Below the pieces are notes generated by a model. The model worked only from the letters and a program-made list of their open reading frames with translations. It made no database searches and had not been told where the DNA came from. The position numbers and the translations under genes were made by a program. DNA of 64,000 bases from Capsaspora owczarzaki ATCC 30864 (Eukaryota > Opisthokonta > Filasterea), in contig NW_011887304.1 of assembly GCF_000151315.2 (NCBI RefSeq), positions 603,690-667,689 on the forward strand, read 5' to 3'. Positions 12,101-22,885 of this stretch are shown here, piece after piece (position 1 is the stretch's first letter; the number at the start of each line of letters is the position of its first letter).

Positions 12101-12224
12101 GGACGTACGGTCCGACGCGATTCTGTTGTTGTTGTTGCAGCAATTGCTGCTGCTGCTGTAGATAGAGCTGCTGCTGCGAGCCAGACAGCCCTGCAGACGC
12201 AAACGCAGGGTCCACTGTCGCCAT
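6136..12224 (-). CDS. BRSK/SAD-like AMPK-related Ser/Thr protein kinase
   Basis: Five exons (12071-12224, 8743-10363, 6559-6994, 6302-6452, 6136-6200) sum to 808 codons. Exon 1 has a Gln-rich leader, then [11 protein letters not shown] and the Gly-loop GVGSTG. Exon 2 carries VAVKIINK (catalytic Lys), [15 protein letters not shown] and the LKB1-type activation loop [18 protein letters not shown]-like segment follows ([24 protein letters not shown]), then Ser/Pro/Ala-rich linker with an Ala-homopolymer run coded near 9127-9230. Exons 3-5 encode [16 protein letters not shown] and a KA1-like C-terminus, the hallmark of BRSK1/2. Intron 3 uses a GC donor (CAG|GCAAGT). Intron 2 contains a complete Tc1/mariner element starting five bases past the donor. 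Intron 1 is 1.7 kb and T-rich. Likely regulated by LKB1-type phosphorylation of the loop Thr; polarity or metabolic role is inferred from animal BRSK. Confidence 0.92.
7083..7197 (+). repeat. Left terminal inverted repeat of the Tc1/mariner element
   Basis: 115 bp from CTATCCCGATC to GGTGTACC, mirrored at 8621-8735 with one difference (7190). It contains C7 and T7 homopolymers that are the same length in both copies. Confidence 0.95.
7335..8456 (+). CDS. Tc1-family DD34E transposase
   Basis: Cut-and-paste transposase of the Tc1/mariner element. From the ATG at 7335 it is 373 residues; an internal ATG at 7440 would give 338, nearer the usual Tc1 length, and begins MPREVVRGQ just before the first helix-turn-helix ([17 protein letters not shown]). 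A GRPSKL AT-hook-like linker and second HTH follow. The catalytic triad is present: [16 protein letters not shown] and [11 protein letters not shown], with 34 residues between the second Asp and the Glu. No stop or frameshift interrupts it. It is convergently oriented relative to the host kinase gene. Activity is possible but untested. Confidence 0.95.
   Translation: MTRTRSQSTSRVAPRQPPVWLRPTSPKRPLPVLDKMPREVVRGQVLALRNAGLSYNKIATQLHLPRSTVISITQRFSGRATTSDSPRPGRPSKLKSFHRNNIVAQILLDESDTAPEVAATMRTLSKVRVSPCTIRRVLHGAGLVNGAKVKKALLKETHKERRLAFALAHQHWTVDDWLRVVFSDETALYLYRNNNGGRVWRLVGETLTDRCVQGTVKFGGGHINVWGAISRFGISLFCEVGDVMNGDTYLSVLESELLASIRVWNNKNEMIFMHDNAPCHKRKDVAKWFETNQITVLDWPANSPDLNPIENAWNMVKNKIYQEREIKSKAALWERFQAVYEEVLTPEVCRDLISSMPRRIQAVIDANGGYTKY
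8621..8735 (-). repeat. Right terminal inverted repeat of the Tc1/mariner element
   Basis: Inverted copy of 7083-7197 ending GATCGGGATAG, followed by the TA duplication at 8736-8737. The next five bases on the minus strand side are the BRSK exon-2 splice donor. Confidence 0.95.
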
Positions 12225-14062
12225 GGCCTCGCTTTTTTTTTTTTTTTTCTGTTTTTCTTCTTGTTTTTCTTCTCTTTTTTATTTCCTCTTCTCGAAAAGA
12301 ATAGAGAAACACAAAGCAAGAAAATCAAAAGTTGGACTGCAATGCAATGGTTTGGAGGGGAGTGGGTGTAGTATCTGTGATGCACTGGGTTGAGTTAAAG
12401 CGACAAACAACGAATCAAGTGATGCGAACGTGAGCGGGTGGTGCAGCAGAACAGCGATGAGAAACCATGCGCGCTTTTGATGCTGCGTGAACACCAGCGG
12501 TGCTGTTTCGATCGTGCAGCAGCAAGCAAGGTCGTCCTTTCGTGTCGTTGTATTACAGGTACTTGTTTTGTTTTTTTGGTTTTTTTTCCCCCGAGAAAGT
12601 CGCAGTTTGGGTTCTGAAGGGTGCCTTTCCACTCACAAACGCTTTCCCTCTCCATGTGGTTGCAATGGGGGCAGTGCATGCTCCAATCCGCCGAGTAACA
12701 CCTCAGATCTATTCGCCATCCCATTTTCTTCACCCGTTGCGTCTCGACAGTCCTCTTTTGTTTCTTTTTTTCTGGTACGGTCGGAAGCGGGAGGAGGGGG
12801 TGTGACATGTAGATCTTGTCACGACCCTTTTTTTTGCTTTTTTTCTTCTTTTTTTTCGAGGGGGCGGTGGCTCGGCTTTGGTTTTTGTTGCCGGTTTCTG
12901 TCGCTTCCGCTTGGTGCTGCGGCTCTCCACGCTCGTGCTCAATCGCTCATGTGTGTAGCACTCATCGTTTTGAGTGTCGAATGCACCTCGCTGCAACAAA
13001 CGCGAGCGCAAGAGAGGGGCGAACGCTGACGCGCTTCCGACGGGTATTTGTTGTGGCTTTTTTTTTTCTAGTTTTGTTTTTTGGACTTTTGCAGTGGCAA
13101 AACATTGCCTTGCTTCCTTCTCCAGACGGCGACCACTTGTGCGTGGTTGATGATCAGTGTCGGGTGCATGTGCGAATGGCGCTGGCTGTTCGGTCGTGTG
13201 CTTTGCTGCAATGGCGATACTTGTTTTTCTTTTTTGTTTTGTTTTTTTTTTGTTTTGTTTTTGTGTTGGTTTTTTTTTTTTTTTCGTCGCGTTTTTTTCC
13301 TTTTTTTGCTTTTACAATTTTTTTTTTTTTTATCTGCGTTACCGATATCTATCAAATTGAAATAGCGCAGCAATAGGATCTAGTGAAACACAAACCACAC
13401 AGTCAGGGTATTATCAATCGATATTAATCGCGGGTTGACATCTACTCAGTATTACAGGCTATACGTATGTACATAAATTGATGTATACGAAGTCGCACGT
13501 GTGAGCAAACGACGAGCCCATGACTACCAGACGGGGAGAGAGCGAGGAGATAAGAAAACAGAACTAGGGAGATACTTAGACCATACCTAGCCTGCAGTAC
13601 CATCGGCCCCTAGGCGGGGACGGGATTCGCTNNNNNNNNNNNNNNNNNNNNNNNNNNNNNNNNNNNNNNNNNNNNNNNNNNNNNNNNNNNNNNNNNNNNN
13701 NNNNNNNNNNNNNNNNNNNNNNNNNNNNNNNGCTGCACATGCGAAGATAGTGCTGGCACAATTCATGTACTCCTGTCCCGTTCATGACCACTTTCCCTTA
13801 CATCGATATAGTTTAAGCAACTTGTGAGTCTATGAACAATATGGGGCATCACGTTCTTAATGCGCTCATTTTCCTCGACCTTCGGTTGGTTTTTTTTTTT
13901 CATGTAGAGACATTTCAGGTACTCAGCTCACCTCCATTCCAGCCAACGCCAATTCTCTTATGGGCAGACAGCACCTTTATGAAGTGTAAGCATCAGACCT
14001 ACCTGTAATTGATGTGCATGTCTCCGGAAGCAACGGCTCATTACATTCTCTGCCAATGTCAG
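12225..14062. other. Intergenic / 5'-leader region with long T and A runs and a gap
   Basis: No family-level coding similarity is visible between the BRSK-like start codon and the first clear LRR exon at 14063. The part to about 13370 is rich in T homopolymers on the plus strand and probably holds BRSK promoter and leader. The sequence beside the gap (13380-13630 and 13732-14060) is different in texture. Weak LRR-like coding (LTSIPANA, coded near 13928-13960) suggests more exons of the downstream receptor gene, some perhaps lost in the gap. Confidence 0.4.
13632..13731. other. Assembly gap of exactly 100 N
   Basis: A run of 100 ambiguous bases, the conventional size for a scaffold gap of unknown length. 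Upstream exons of the LRR receptor may be missing here. Confidence 0.98.
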
Positions 14063-15899
14063 CAATATTTATTCCAACAACCAGCTGACGCGAATTGACT
14101 CGGGTGCTTTCAACGGCATGGTTAGCACGTCTATGTTGTAAGAAAAAAATCAGATTGGTTTTTAGGCTTAGCGACAAAGGCTGATCGCGCTTGGCTGTCA
14201 CAGTAACTTGATGAGCAACGCATTGACAACCTTGCCCCCGGGGCTTTTTCAAAGGCCTGACTCTGCTCGATGTGCCCGAGGGTACTCATCCGAATGTGTA
14301 TCTGACTGGCAATAACTTTGGATGGCGAGCTCCTCCGAGCACGTATGGCTCTGCAGGAGACCCATTGAGTATGTGCATCTTTCGCTGCGTTGCAGGATCA
14401 ACCCCGTTCAACTCACTTTCCGCGCACCTCGCGTCTGTCATTCAGAATGCCACTCGGCGTGCTCTACCTGCTTTGGTTATGGTTCATCGGCATGCTGCGC
14501 GGACAACTGTCTGTACTGTTCCTCAGGCTCTGTATGCACCGAGTGTTACAATGGTCAAGTGCTGTTCGAAGGCCGGTGCATCTCGCCGCAAGCCGCCGCA
14601 GCCACTGCCGCATCTCGTGCAAGCGTCGCGTCGGCTTCGTCTGCAAGCATCGCGTCCGCTTCGTCCGCAACCATTGCTTCTCGCTCAGCTGCGTCGGCTT
14701 CGTCTGCAAGCATCGCGTCGGCTTCGTCCGCAACTATCGCGTCGGCTTCGTCTGCAACTATCGCGTCGGCTTCGTCTGCAAGCATCGCGTCGGCTTCGTC
14801 TGCAAGCATCGCGTCGGCTTCCTCTGCAAGTATCGCGTCGGCTTCGTCGGCCACAGTTGCTTCTGCTTCGTCTGCATCTTGGGCATCCTCTGTTTACGAT
14901 GCGTCGGTCTCGGCCGCTCATGCGTGTGATGCATCTTGCGTCACCTGCTATAGTGTTGAACCACAGGCTTGCTGTGGCCAAAACTGCGCCACTTGCAGCT
15001 CCCAGCAGTGCTTGACCTGCTTTGACGGGTTTGTCAATGTCGGCAGAGATTGTCTTTCACCAGCAGCGATTGCAGCAACTGCCGCGTCTGCTTCATCTGC
15101 TTCTATTGCTTCTGAAGCCTCTGCATCGTCTGCTTCAATTGCCTCTGCGTCGTCGGCATCCATTGCATCGGCGTCGGCGGCTTCTGCTTCTTCCGCATCG
15201 TTGGCTTCTGATGCATCCGCATCCTCTGCATCTATTGCTTCCGAAGCCTCGGCGGCCTCAGCGTCCTCCGCATCGGCGGCTTCTGCTTCCTCCGCGTCGA
15301 TCGCGTCCGATGAACTGGCGTCCTTGGCATCGATTTCCTCACTTGCCTCAGAAGCCATTGCGTCAGCCGCCGGCAACACTCCTGCCGTTTCGGTTGCGGC
15401 GACTACCGGTGCACTTGTTTCAAGCGCACCTGGTTTGGCAGGCTCTTCCGCCATCGCGTCCGCTCATACGACAGACCCATCTGCCGATGGGCCCGATACT
15501 GAATCCGCTTCGGGTGATTCGTCGTCCCTTCCCCTCATTGTTGGTATTGTGGTTGGGTGCGGACTCTTGCTCTTGATTATCTTGATTGTTGTGATTGTGG
15601 TTCTGCGCCGGCGCCGCCATTCGAAGAGCAGCAATGAGTGGATTGGCAAAGAAAACGCGGTGGTTCCCACCTCGCTGAACCCGCTGAACCCGCTGTACGA
15701 TGATGTTCAAAACTATAGCGTCCTGACAGCGCCAGCTCCGGGCGCACACTACGATTCTATCGAACCAGCAGTCGAACACTACGCGATCTCGGGTTCTGGC
15801 CAGTACATCACTCCTGTGGTTGCCGCAAGTTCGCGTCAACCTTCAACGCCCTCCGCGCCGACGACGTACGCAGGTATCGCGACTGCATCGTATCTTTGA
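14063..15899 (+). CDS. LRR and Ser/Ala-rich type I membrane receptor with Tyr-motif tail, 5' incomplete
   Basis: Exons 14063-14137, 14204-14342 and 14396-15899 join in frame around short introns, apart from one break in the second exon. The first two encode leucine-rich repeats (NNQLTRIDSGAF, NALTTLPPGLF). Then come two Cys-rich furin-like modules (CHSECHSACSTC; CDASCVTCYS) each followed by long Ser-Ala repeats (SASSASIA units) coded by 24-bp minisatellite arrays. A transmembrane helix (PLIVGIVVGCGLLLLIILIV) and RRRRH stop-transfer follow. The cytoplasmic tail of about 90 residues carries NPLYDDV (NPxY), NYSVL, HYDSI, HYAIS and TYAGI, plausible phosphotyrosine docking sites. Within 14241-14250 the LRR frame shifts by one base in a T5 run, either an assembly error near the gap or a true lesion. 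No ortholog recognised; adhesion or signalling role is inferred. Confidence 0.72.
14600..15310 (+). repeat. Coding minisatellite for Ser-Ala repeats (24-bp type units), two blocks
   Basis: Near-identical units such as GCGTCGGCTTCGTCTGCAAG recur from about 14600 to 14875, and more diverged units from about 15080 to 15310. They flank the second Cys-rich module and encode the Ser/Ala stalk of the receptor. Such arrays tend to vary in copy number between strains. Confidence 0.8.
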
Positions 15900-17434
15900 T
15901 GTGCCATTACGTGGATTTTGTGCACCGATCAATCCAGGCATGCCCAGCCCGAGCGATCAGCTCCTTCTTGGATGTACAAACAAATTCCTTCTTTTGATAC
16001 TGTAAACTTGGTTTTCATCAATGAAGCTTGACTGCAAGTTGCTAGTGTTGAGCGCATCGCATGCTGCATCTTAAATCATACAGTATGATGAATGGGCGTC
16101 GCTCAACGATGTCATCGAACTTTGTTTCTCAGCATTTGGCAACCACTATTACACCTTCAGCCTAAATGTCAAATGCGATGAAAGCTCTTTTTGATTGCCG
16201 ACATCATTATGGACGAAGCGCAACACTGGCAAGGCATCCAGCATACCAAACGAGACCCGTACGATGACCGTCATGTCAAGGTCACAGTGCCACAAAGCAT
16301 CTATGGAAATTCGACCCGTGTGAAAGCAATTCAAGTGGTTCGGGACACGGGAAAACTTTACCACCGCATCGGTGACAACGGCTTTGACTTGATTGTTCGA
16401 GATGAGCAAGGTGCTGTTCAATATGAATACGCGGCGAAAGCGACGTTTGTCGATTCTACGCTCGTATCCGCGACGCTCTGGCCAGCGAGTACTCCTATTA
16501 TCAGGCAAATCCGCGTGGGTTGGCAAGTTCAAGTTCAACCCAGCAAGTCTGCCCGAGATGTGCGATTCGAATCGCTCGTTGTTAGATGCATGTAGCGACA
16601 AACTTTGGAACTTTGGAGATGCGCAATAGCCTCTGTTTCGAATACATTTGCAAAGCTTCCCTGCTCAAACAAATCTTACCATAAAGAACAAAGCAGTCGC
16701 AACTGGCCAGGTACAATGCAATAGCTCGCTGCCCAGCGACCCGTCCACTCCGGTCGATCAGATTCTGTACTCTAGTTTTTGCTCAAGTTTCCTCACTCGC
16801 TATCATTCATTCTTCTTATTTCTTTTTGTTGTTGCTGTTGTTGTTGCTGCTGCTTGTTGTTTTCACTTTCCGTCCTTCATCCTTCGTAGCTCAATCTCAG
16901 CAGCTAACTGACTGAACTGTTTCATGCTGAGCGTCATCCAAGCCAGCCAGCGCGGCTGGTGTTGCTCCTCTTCCTCCTCTGTGATGGCGCGATCGCCCGC
17001 TCTCTTCCTCCTGCCAGCGCACAATCGCTCACTGCAGTGCCATGGTAGCACTCAGACGGGCGCTCCGGCAGTCGCAGTCGCAGTGATGACCGCCGCTGCT
17101 GCGTTCCCGCCACGAGGCTCCTTCTTCCATTCTGCCGCCGCCGCGTGCGCTGCTGCCCAGTCGCCGCCACACTCGACCAGCACCGCGCATGGGCGTCGCG
17201 GCAGGGCAACCACCAAGTCACGACGACCCGACCATCATGAGCAGATGATGTCCGGACGGGACTCGCGCGTCTTGGAGTCTGTCCAGGGACTGAGCGGGGC
17301 CAATCGTAGCCAAGATCCGGTCGACACTCATTCTGAAGAACTCGTTCAAGCGCGCTTCCGAGCGTGGCACAAGCGACAGCGAGTATCGTACGAGCGAGTA
17401 TCGTAATGATGGTTATCCCGGAAACCGGCGAGCA
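15900..17434. other. Mostly noncoding stretch around one hypothetical ORF
   Basis: Between the receptor stop and the PPR gene I see one possible small gene (16209-16595). The plus-strand open frame 16924-17406 has an Arg/Ala-rich start resembling a mitochondrial presequence and could be a 5' exon of the PPR gene, but I could not find a convincing splice into the next open frame. Confidence 0.4.
16209..16595 (+). CDS. Hypothetical protein, 128 residues
   Basis: I do not recognise this ORF. It begins MDEAQHWQG, has a mixed, protein-like composition with alternating hydrophobics (VKVTVPQ, AIQVVRD, FDLIVRD, IRQIRVGWQVQV) suggesting beta structure, and ends VVRCM. Codon use resembles the neighbouring genes. 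There is no signal peptide or membrane segment. It could be a stand-alone small gene or one exon of a larger gene; the antisense frame is also open over the same stretch, so the call is tentative. Confidence 0.4.
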   Translation: MDEAQHWQGIQHTKRDPYDDRHVKVTVPQSIYGNSTRVKAIQVVRDTGKLYHRIGDNGFDLIVRDEQGAVQYEYAAKATFVDSTLVSATLWPASTPIIRQIRVGWQVQVQPSKSARDVRFESLVVRCM

Positions 17435-20400
17435 ATGAGACCGTCCCATCCGACTCCTCCTCAAGCCGCTCGAGGTGAACATGCTCGGGTGGCTTCTCGC
17501 GAGCCAAGACAAATTGAGGCAGACCAAGATTTTGACGATGCATTCGGAGATGGCCATCCGTCACAAAGCCAGCCAGTAGCGTCCCATTTCGACGCAAACT
17601 CGAGCGGAGCATGCTCGGATTGCTCCTCGCCAGCCGCCACGACGAATTGAGGCTGACCAAGATTTTGACGACGCATTTGGGGAGGGCCATCCGTCACAAA
17701 GCCAGCCAATAGCTGTGTCCACCGTGAACGAAATTCCGCAGCACCACACTGGCGCAGCTCGGGTGCCGGCCGCCCAAGCAGAAAGCCCAGCCCCAGCAAT
17801 GCCGTCCAAGTACACATTTCGGAGACGAGGCCTGGATTTACCGATGCTGGGCGGGAAAACCTCGAGTATGGACTTCGATGCCGCAAACTCGCCCAGCAAT
17901 ACCACAGCCAAGCCAGCGTCGGCTCTCGAAGCCATCTTGGCCAAAACTGCGTTCGTCAACCAACTTCTTGCATCAGATTCACCAGCAATTGAAAACCAGG
18001 CAATGCCAGTTTCCTCTCGCGGGACCAAACTTCCATTGGCTGACGCCCATCAACCAGCGCAGCCGCCGACCAAGCCAGTTTCACCGGCCATGCCCAAGCC
18101 ACCCGCATCAGTAAGCGAGCCAGCCTCGATCGAAAGCATCGTCCAAGCGTACTCGTCTGGAGCTTCGGGAGTCCGCACTCGAGACTTGGCCCGAGCTGTC
18201 ATCCCGCAGATGCAACGTGACACGGCCGTTTTGAAAGCCAACCTTGAGACCAGTGCGCGTGCCGATTTGGTCGCGGAAGGAAAATCTCCTGTTTCCAACA
18301 TGCTCGCTCAAGCCAACTTGACGCTCCTTCCTGAGCTCCCTCCTTCATATGCATTGCCCTCGCCAGCTGCGCCGCGTGCCATTTCCGATAATAGTGCGCG
18401 TCCCAACCTGGCTCTTGATGACAAGCAGTCGTCGTTGCCATTGCTTGGAGCCCCGCCTGCCGCGTCCGCATCATCGCTCTTCACCTCCCCCTTAACCGAC
18501 AAGTCCTCCGTCGATCCGAGTCTTGCTCCTGATAAACGCGCCCAACTCGCAAGTGTCGATTCAGCGCGAGCCAAACTCAATCTTTTGCCGGCTCCCGCCA
18601 CCCTGGACGACATGGGACAGGTGGCTGCAGCCACAACCGAGCGCAGTGTGGCGTCGCTCTCGCAAGCCCGTTCGTCCACCTCCAAGCCCTTCTTGACCAA
18701 AGCAGCCCTCGCCCTCAAGGCCGGTGTCGACACCCGCGCAGCCGTGCAGCCTCTTCATGCAGCGCGCACCCCGTCCCGAAATAGCCGCGATCGCAGTTTG
18801 AAAGCCGAGTTTGCTGATTTACTGGCGCCGAACATGCCAACCCCGAGCGACGACGACCCGGTGTTTGAGTTGCCTCCAGCGATTGACCCGTTGCTGGGTG
18901 ACAGCACCGCGCCATCCCAGTCAAATGACTTTGACGAAAAGCTTTCGGCGGCAGCTGCGCAACTCGCTAAAGCCGTTGCCACGGACGCTGTCGTTGCTGC
19001 AAAAGAGCGCACTCGGAATGCAGTCACCATTCAGGACATGGCTCGGACAGTGTACGACTCTGTGGCGCTACCGCACGTGCGAGTTTCGGCTGCTTCCCCC
19101 GCTGCTGCATCAACAACGACTCCTGCCTTGGACAGTGAGCATACCAAAACGCCACTGCCATCGTTGCTCGACCACCTCCTTGCAACGCCATCCTTTGCTG
19201 CTGCAGTTGTTGCCGCGCAGCTTCGTCCTTCCCCTCGAGACACCTGGCAAATCGCACCACCCTCTCCGCTCGCTCGTGTTGCGTTAGCTGCCGCAACACG
19301 CCGCCTCCAAGCCCTTGCAGACCAACCCCCGTTGCTTCTGGCCGAGTCTGGCACTAATAATCCATCCTCTTCCAGCAACCCCTTCAAGAAGGAGGATGCA
19401 TTCGTGTCAAGTAATGAAGAAAGCTTTGCGTTGCTTTTGACTTCGCCGCCAGAATCGCAGGAAAGCGTTTCAGTATTGTCTGGTCTGCCTGTACCGCAAT
19501 GGCCGACTCTCATCCCGTCCGACGCAAACCCCGAAAACGCGCTTCAACTCTTAACACTGCCTCCCGTCTCACTCGCCCAGGCTGAAATGACCTCGCAAGG
19601 TCTCGGCGAATCCTTCTTTGTGAAATCGCAGCGCGTTGCAGAATCCTTGGAGCGAGCCATCACCACCTTCGAGGCCGACAAGAAGCGGCTTCCCGAGCTC
19701 ATTTATCAGCCAGCACCCGCGCCGCTAACCCCTCAACTGCTCGAGATTTTCAACGCGCTGCCCGTCCAAAGTGTCCCTCGTCCAGCAGACCTACTACCTC
19801 GAGATGAGCCCGTCACACCACGCGTGCGCGCTTCCGAGCAGCTGTCGGTTCCTGAGATTGAGGCACTCATCCAGCACGAGCGCAAGACGCAGCGGTTTTT
19901 GTCTGTCGAAACAGCATTTGCATTGTTGCGCCGGCTGTGCTCGGAGGATCGCGCGCTTGAAGCCTCGACAGTGCTGACTTCTCACTTTGCCCTGATTGAC
20001 AAGCTTCCCCTGTCTGCTGTATGTATTCTTGGATGCTATTTGGATGAGTTGTCGACCTTGTGCAATTCCTTGCCTGTTCTCATCCTTTGCCGTGGTCTCC
20101 TTTTTTTTGTTTGTTTGTTTTTTTTTTGGCAGCCCTTGTTCGATACGGTCGCTGCGGGGCTCTACCACGAAGACAAGCTCGAGGCGGTTCTCGGTTTGTA
20201 TGATGAGATGATTAAAGTGCTGCACGAGCGACCTAGTCAAGAGCTCTGTCACATTGCCATCCGGGCTGCAGGAAAGATGCAGCTTGCTGAGCGAGCCAAG
20301 AAAATCTCCGAGGACATGTCCTCCTTCTCTCATGTGGCGAACGACAGCACCTATGTGGCGCTGATTGGCGCGTACGCTCGACGCAAAGATTACTTTTCCG

Positions 20401-22645
20401 CCGCCTTCGAGACTGGCGCACAGCTGGCAGAACGAGGCTACAGGCCTGAAGAATCCACGCTGCGAGGGCTAATGCATGCCGCGTCTGTCGCTGGCAACAT
20501 TCGCGTCGCTCACCAGCTGTGGAGTGTGCTTGCCAGCGTTCCGGGCTTTGCGGGAGACACGGTTTCGCCAAGTGGAGTCAGTTTCCCGCATCCTCGCATT
20601 GTCGAGCTGATGCTGAAAACCTACGCCAGTGCCCTCGCTCCTCCCACAGTCACAGCGCATGAGGCAGATGTGCAAATTCAAGGCGCGCCGATTGAAGATG
20701 TCACTGAGCGATCGACCAACAACTTTATTTTGCAGCATGATAGGTACAAACAATGGAGCTGTCGGTTTGTCGAGTTGAAATGTTTGTTTTTGGGGGGGGG
20801 GGTTTTCGTTTGCCTCGTTGGTCTCGTTTCTCTGTCTCTGTTCGGGGGGTCTTTACTCAACTCATTGAAAAACATCGTCTTGTTCACGCACATAGGTTGA
20901 GTATTCTGGATCCGCCCGACCTTCCAAAGGCGCTTCGAGCAAAGGTGGACCGGGCGGGCCACAGGTACGAGTTTGGCATTGGTGCAGCGGCCGCAGCTCC
21001 TGCGATCGTCCTGGAGCGCGAGGCACGCTGGCACAAGACTGTGGCCAAGCATGGGGTGGACGCATCTCTGGCTCAGCGACACCTCTTCTTCCCGAGTCAA
21101 GCCCGTCCGGACTTGTGCTTTTTGACCGAGTTTGCCGGGCTGCCAGGATCACCCGACCCCGCATCCCTCACAGCCGCGCCAGTGGCCGCAGCGATCGCTG
21201 TTCCAGCTCTTCTGCGCTCGCCAGTTCCGCTTCTGCCCCGTTTCTCTGTCTTTCATGACACCGTCGATGCGATGATTGAGCATGAGCGCAGAGTTCGTAG
21301 CGTTCGAGCACAAGCAGCCATCGCTTCAGTCCAGCTGCTCGCCGAGGACGAGGAAGAAGCTGCCGCTGCCCTGGAAGCCAGGGTGCTGGCCATGCAAGAA
21401 GAAGACTCTACAACCGCCAAGCCGCCGCCGCCGTCTGCCTTTGGCAGAATGCTTGTTGGCTTGGGACATGCCATGCTGAACGACATGGTTTCGGCTGATG
21501 TTTTGCCGACTCCTGCCATTCTGAATGCTCTTCTCTTCATTTATCTCAACGACCGCCGACTGACCGACGCGTTGGCCGCGTACAAGACGCTGTTCGTGGA
21601 TCGCTTCCGAGTCCAGCCAAACGCGACCACCTTCCGGTCTCTTTTGGCATCGTGCAACTTGTCAAGGCGTCTAGACCTGGCTGAGCTCGTTTTCAACGAG
21701 CGCAACAGCGTGCTTTTCGGCACCCACGGTGCAGACCTGAAGCTGACGTTGAACTTGATTCACTTGGCTGCTCGAACCGATCGCCTCGATAAAGCCGTCG
21801 CCTACCTTAATTTGTTGGTTGATGTTTACCAGCATGTGCCACGTCCCGAACAGTTGCAAATGCTGCGCACTCGAGCGTTGGCTCTCGGACAACCGGATGT
21901 TTGGCGGAAAGTTGTCGACAAATGTCGTGCCTTGGGCAATTCCGAGCTGTGGACTGATCCGAAGCCCGTGACGTTCAGTGCCAAGGCACACCGTGCATTC
22001 CAGGCCTCGCGACCCAAAAAACACCAAAACCTTCTGGACGAGCTGCCAAAGTTTGACCGCAAGGAAATTCGGGAGACCAAGCGCGAGATTTCGCAGATGC
22101 GTCGAAACGCGCGCGAGTTTGGAGCACTGCTCCATGAGCCTGACTCGAATTTCAAAGCGCTTGAAAAGCTGCAAACCGAGCAAGAACGCCTGGCAGACAA
22201 GCGCAAGCGATGGGTCAGGAATCTTGGTTCAAACAGCGCCTCCTCCGCTTCCGCCAGTTTCGTTGGTGATGATTCACCCAGAGCACCCTCGGCGCGTCAT
22301 CATACTCGAGGACGAGAAGGACGAGGAGGCTGGGAACGCTCTCATTCGCAGGAGGATGAGCCCAATCATGACCTTGGGTCCAGTGCCACCGTGCCAACGC
22401 CCTGGTTTGCTCAAGACAGAGACGCCGTGGGCTCTCGTCTGGACCTCGATCGCTCTGCTTCTGCCGGAATTGGTCGGGGCGGCGTCAAGTCCCGGGTACG
22501 TGGCTCCGTCGCCTCGAGTCGCGAGGACTGGGCAGAACGCAATCAGCGCAACAGGGCCGAGAAGATTCGTGCATCTCAAGAGTTTGTGCCCTCTCAGCAT
22601 GCTGCGAAACGAAGCGGCAGAGGCTATCGCGACGCCCGTCGCTAG
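17435..22645 (+). CDS. Large pentatricopeptide-repeat (PPR) protein
   Basis: Exons 17435-17575, 17634-20018, 20133-20743 and 20896-22645 sum to 1,628 codons. The first 700 residues are Ser/Ala/Pro-rich and low in recognisable structure. PPR-like helical pairs follow: LSVETAFALLRRLC, DTVAAGLYHEDKLEAVLGLYDEM, STYVALIGAYARRKDYFSAAFETG and STLRGLMHAASVAG; a second cluster includes ILNALLFIYLNDRRLTDALAAYK and TFRSLLASCNLSRRLDLAELVF. The C-terminus is basic and coiled (IRETKREISQMRRN, ERNQRNRAEKIRAS). PPR proteins usually bind organellar RNA, so mitochondrial RNA processing or translation is likely. The true 5' end is uncertain; an upstream presequence-like frame (16924-17406) may belong here. The 5' end carries a tandem exon duplication. 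Confidence 0.75.
17480..17713 (+). repeat. Tandem duplication of a coding exon, about 100 bp, period 130
   Basis: Copies at about 17480-17580 and 17610-17713 both encode IEADQDFDDAFG followed by HPSQSQP. In copy 1 the segment ends at a GTAGC splice donor; in copy 2 the same place reads ATAGC, so the frame runs on into the long exon. Both copies begin after an AG that could act as acceptor. Confidence 0.75.
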
Positions 22646-22885
22646 AAGCCTTGTTCGTGGCGTTCTTTGGCAAACTGTATCAAAGCAGTGAAGACAAACT
22701 TGCATTCACATTCTCATAAAAATTCTTTGACTAATCACATCACGTGTGTCATGCAAGTCTTTCTTTGTTTGCATGTTGGTATGTGTGAATGTTTTACTGC
22801 AATTTTCATTTCACACTGAGCGAAACCTAAACTACTGGCAAAAAAAAACAAGATCGCTGCAGTCTTCAAAAAATCGCTTGCAGTC

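Noticed and set aside
14371-14395. A 25-bp intron in the LRR receptor (GTATGTGC to GCAG)
   Set aside because: Too short, and it joins the wrong frame; the 53-bp intron 14343-14395 joins the correct frame.
14600-15310. CRISPR-like array of short direct repeats
   Set aside because: Repeats are contiguous coding minisatellite units without unique spacers, in a eukaryotic gene.
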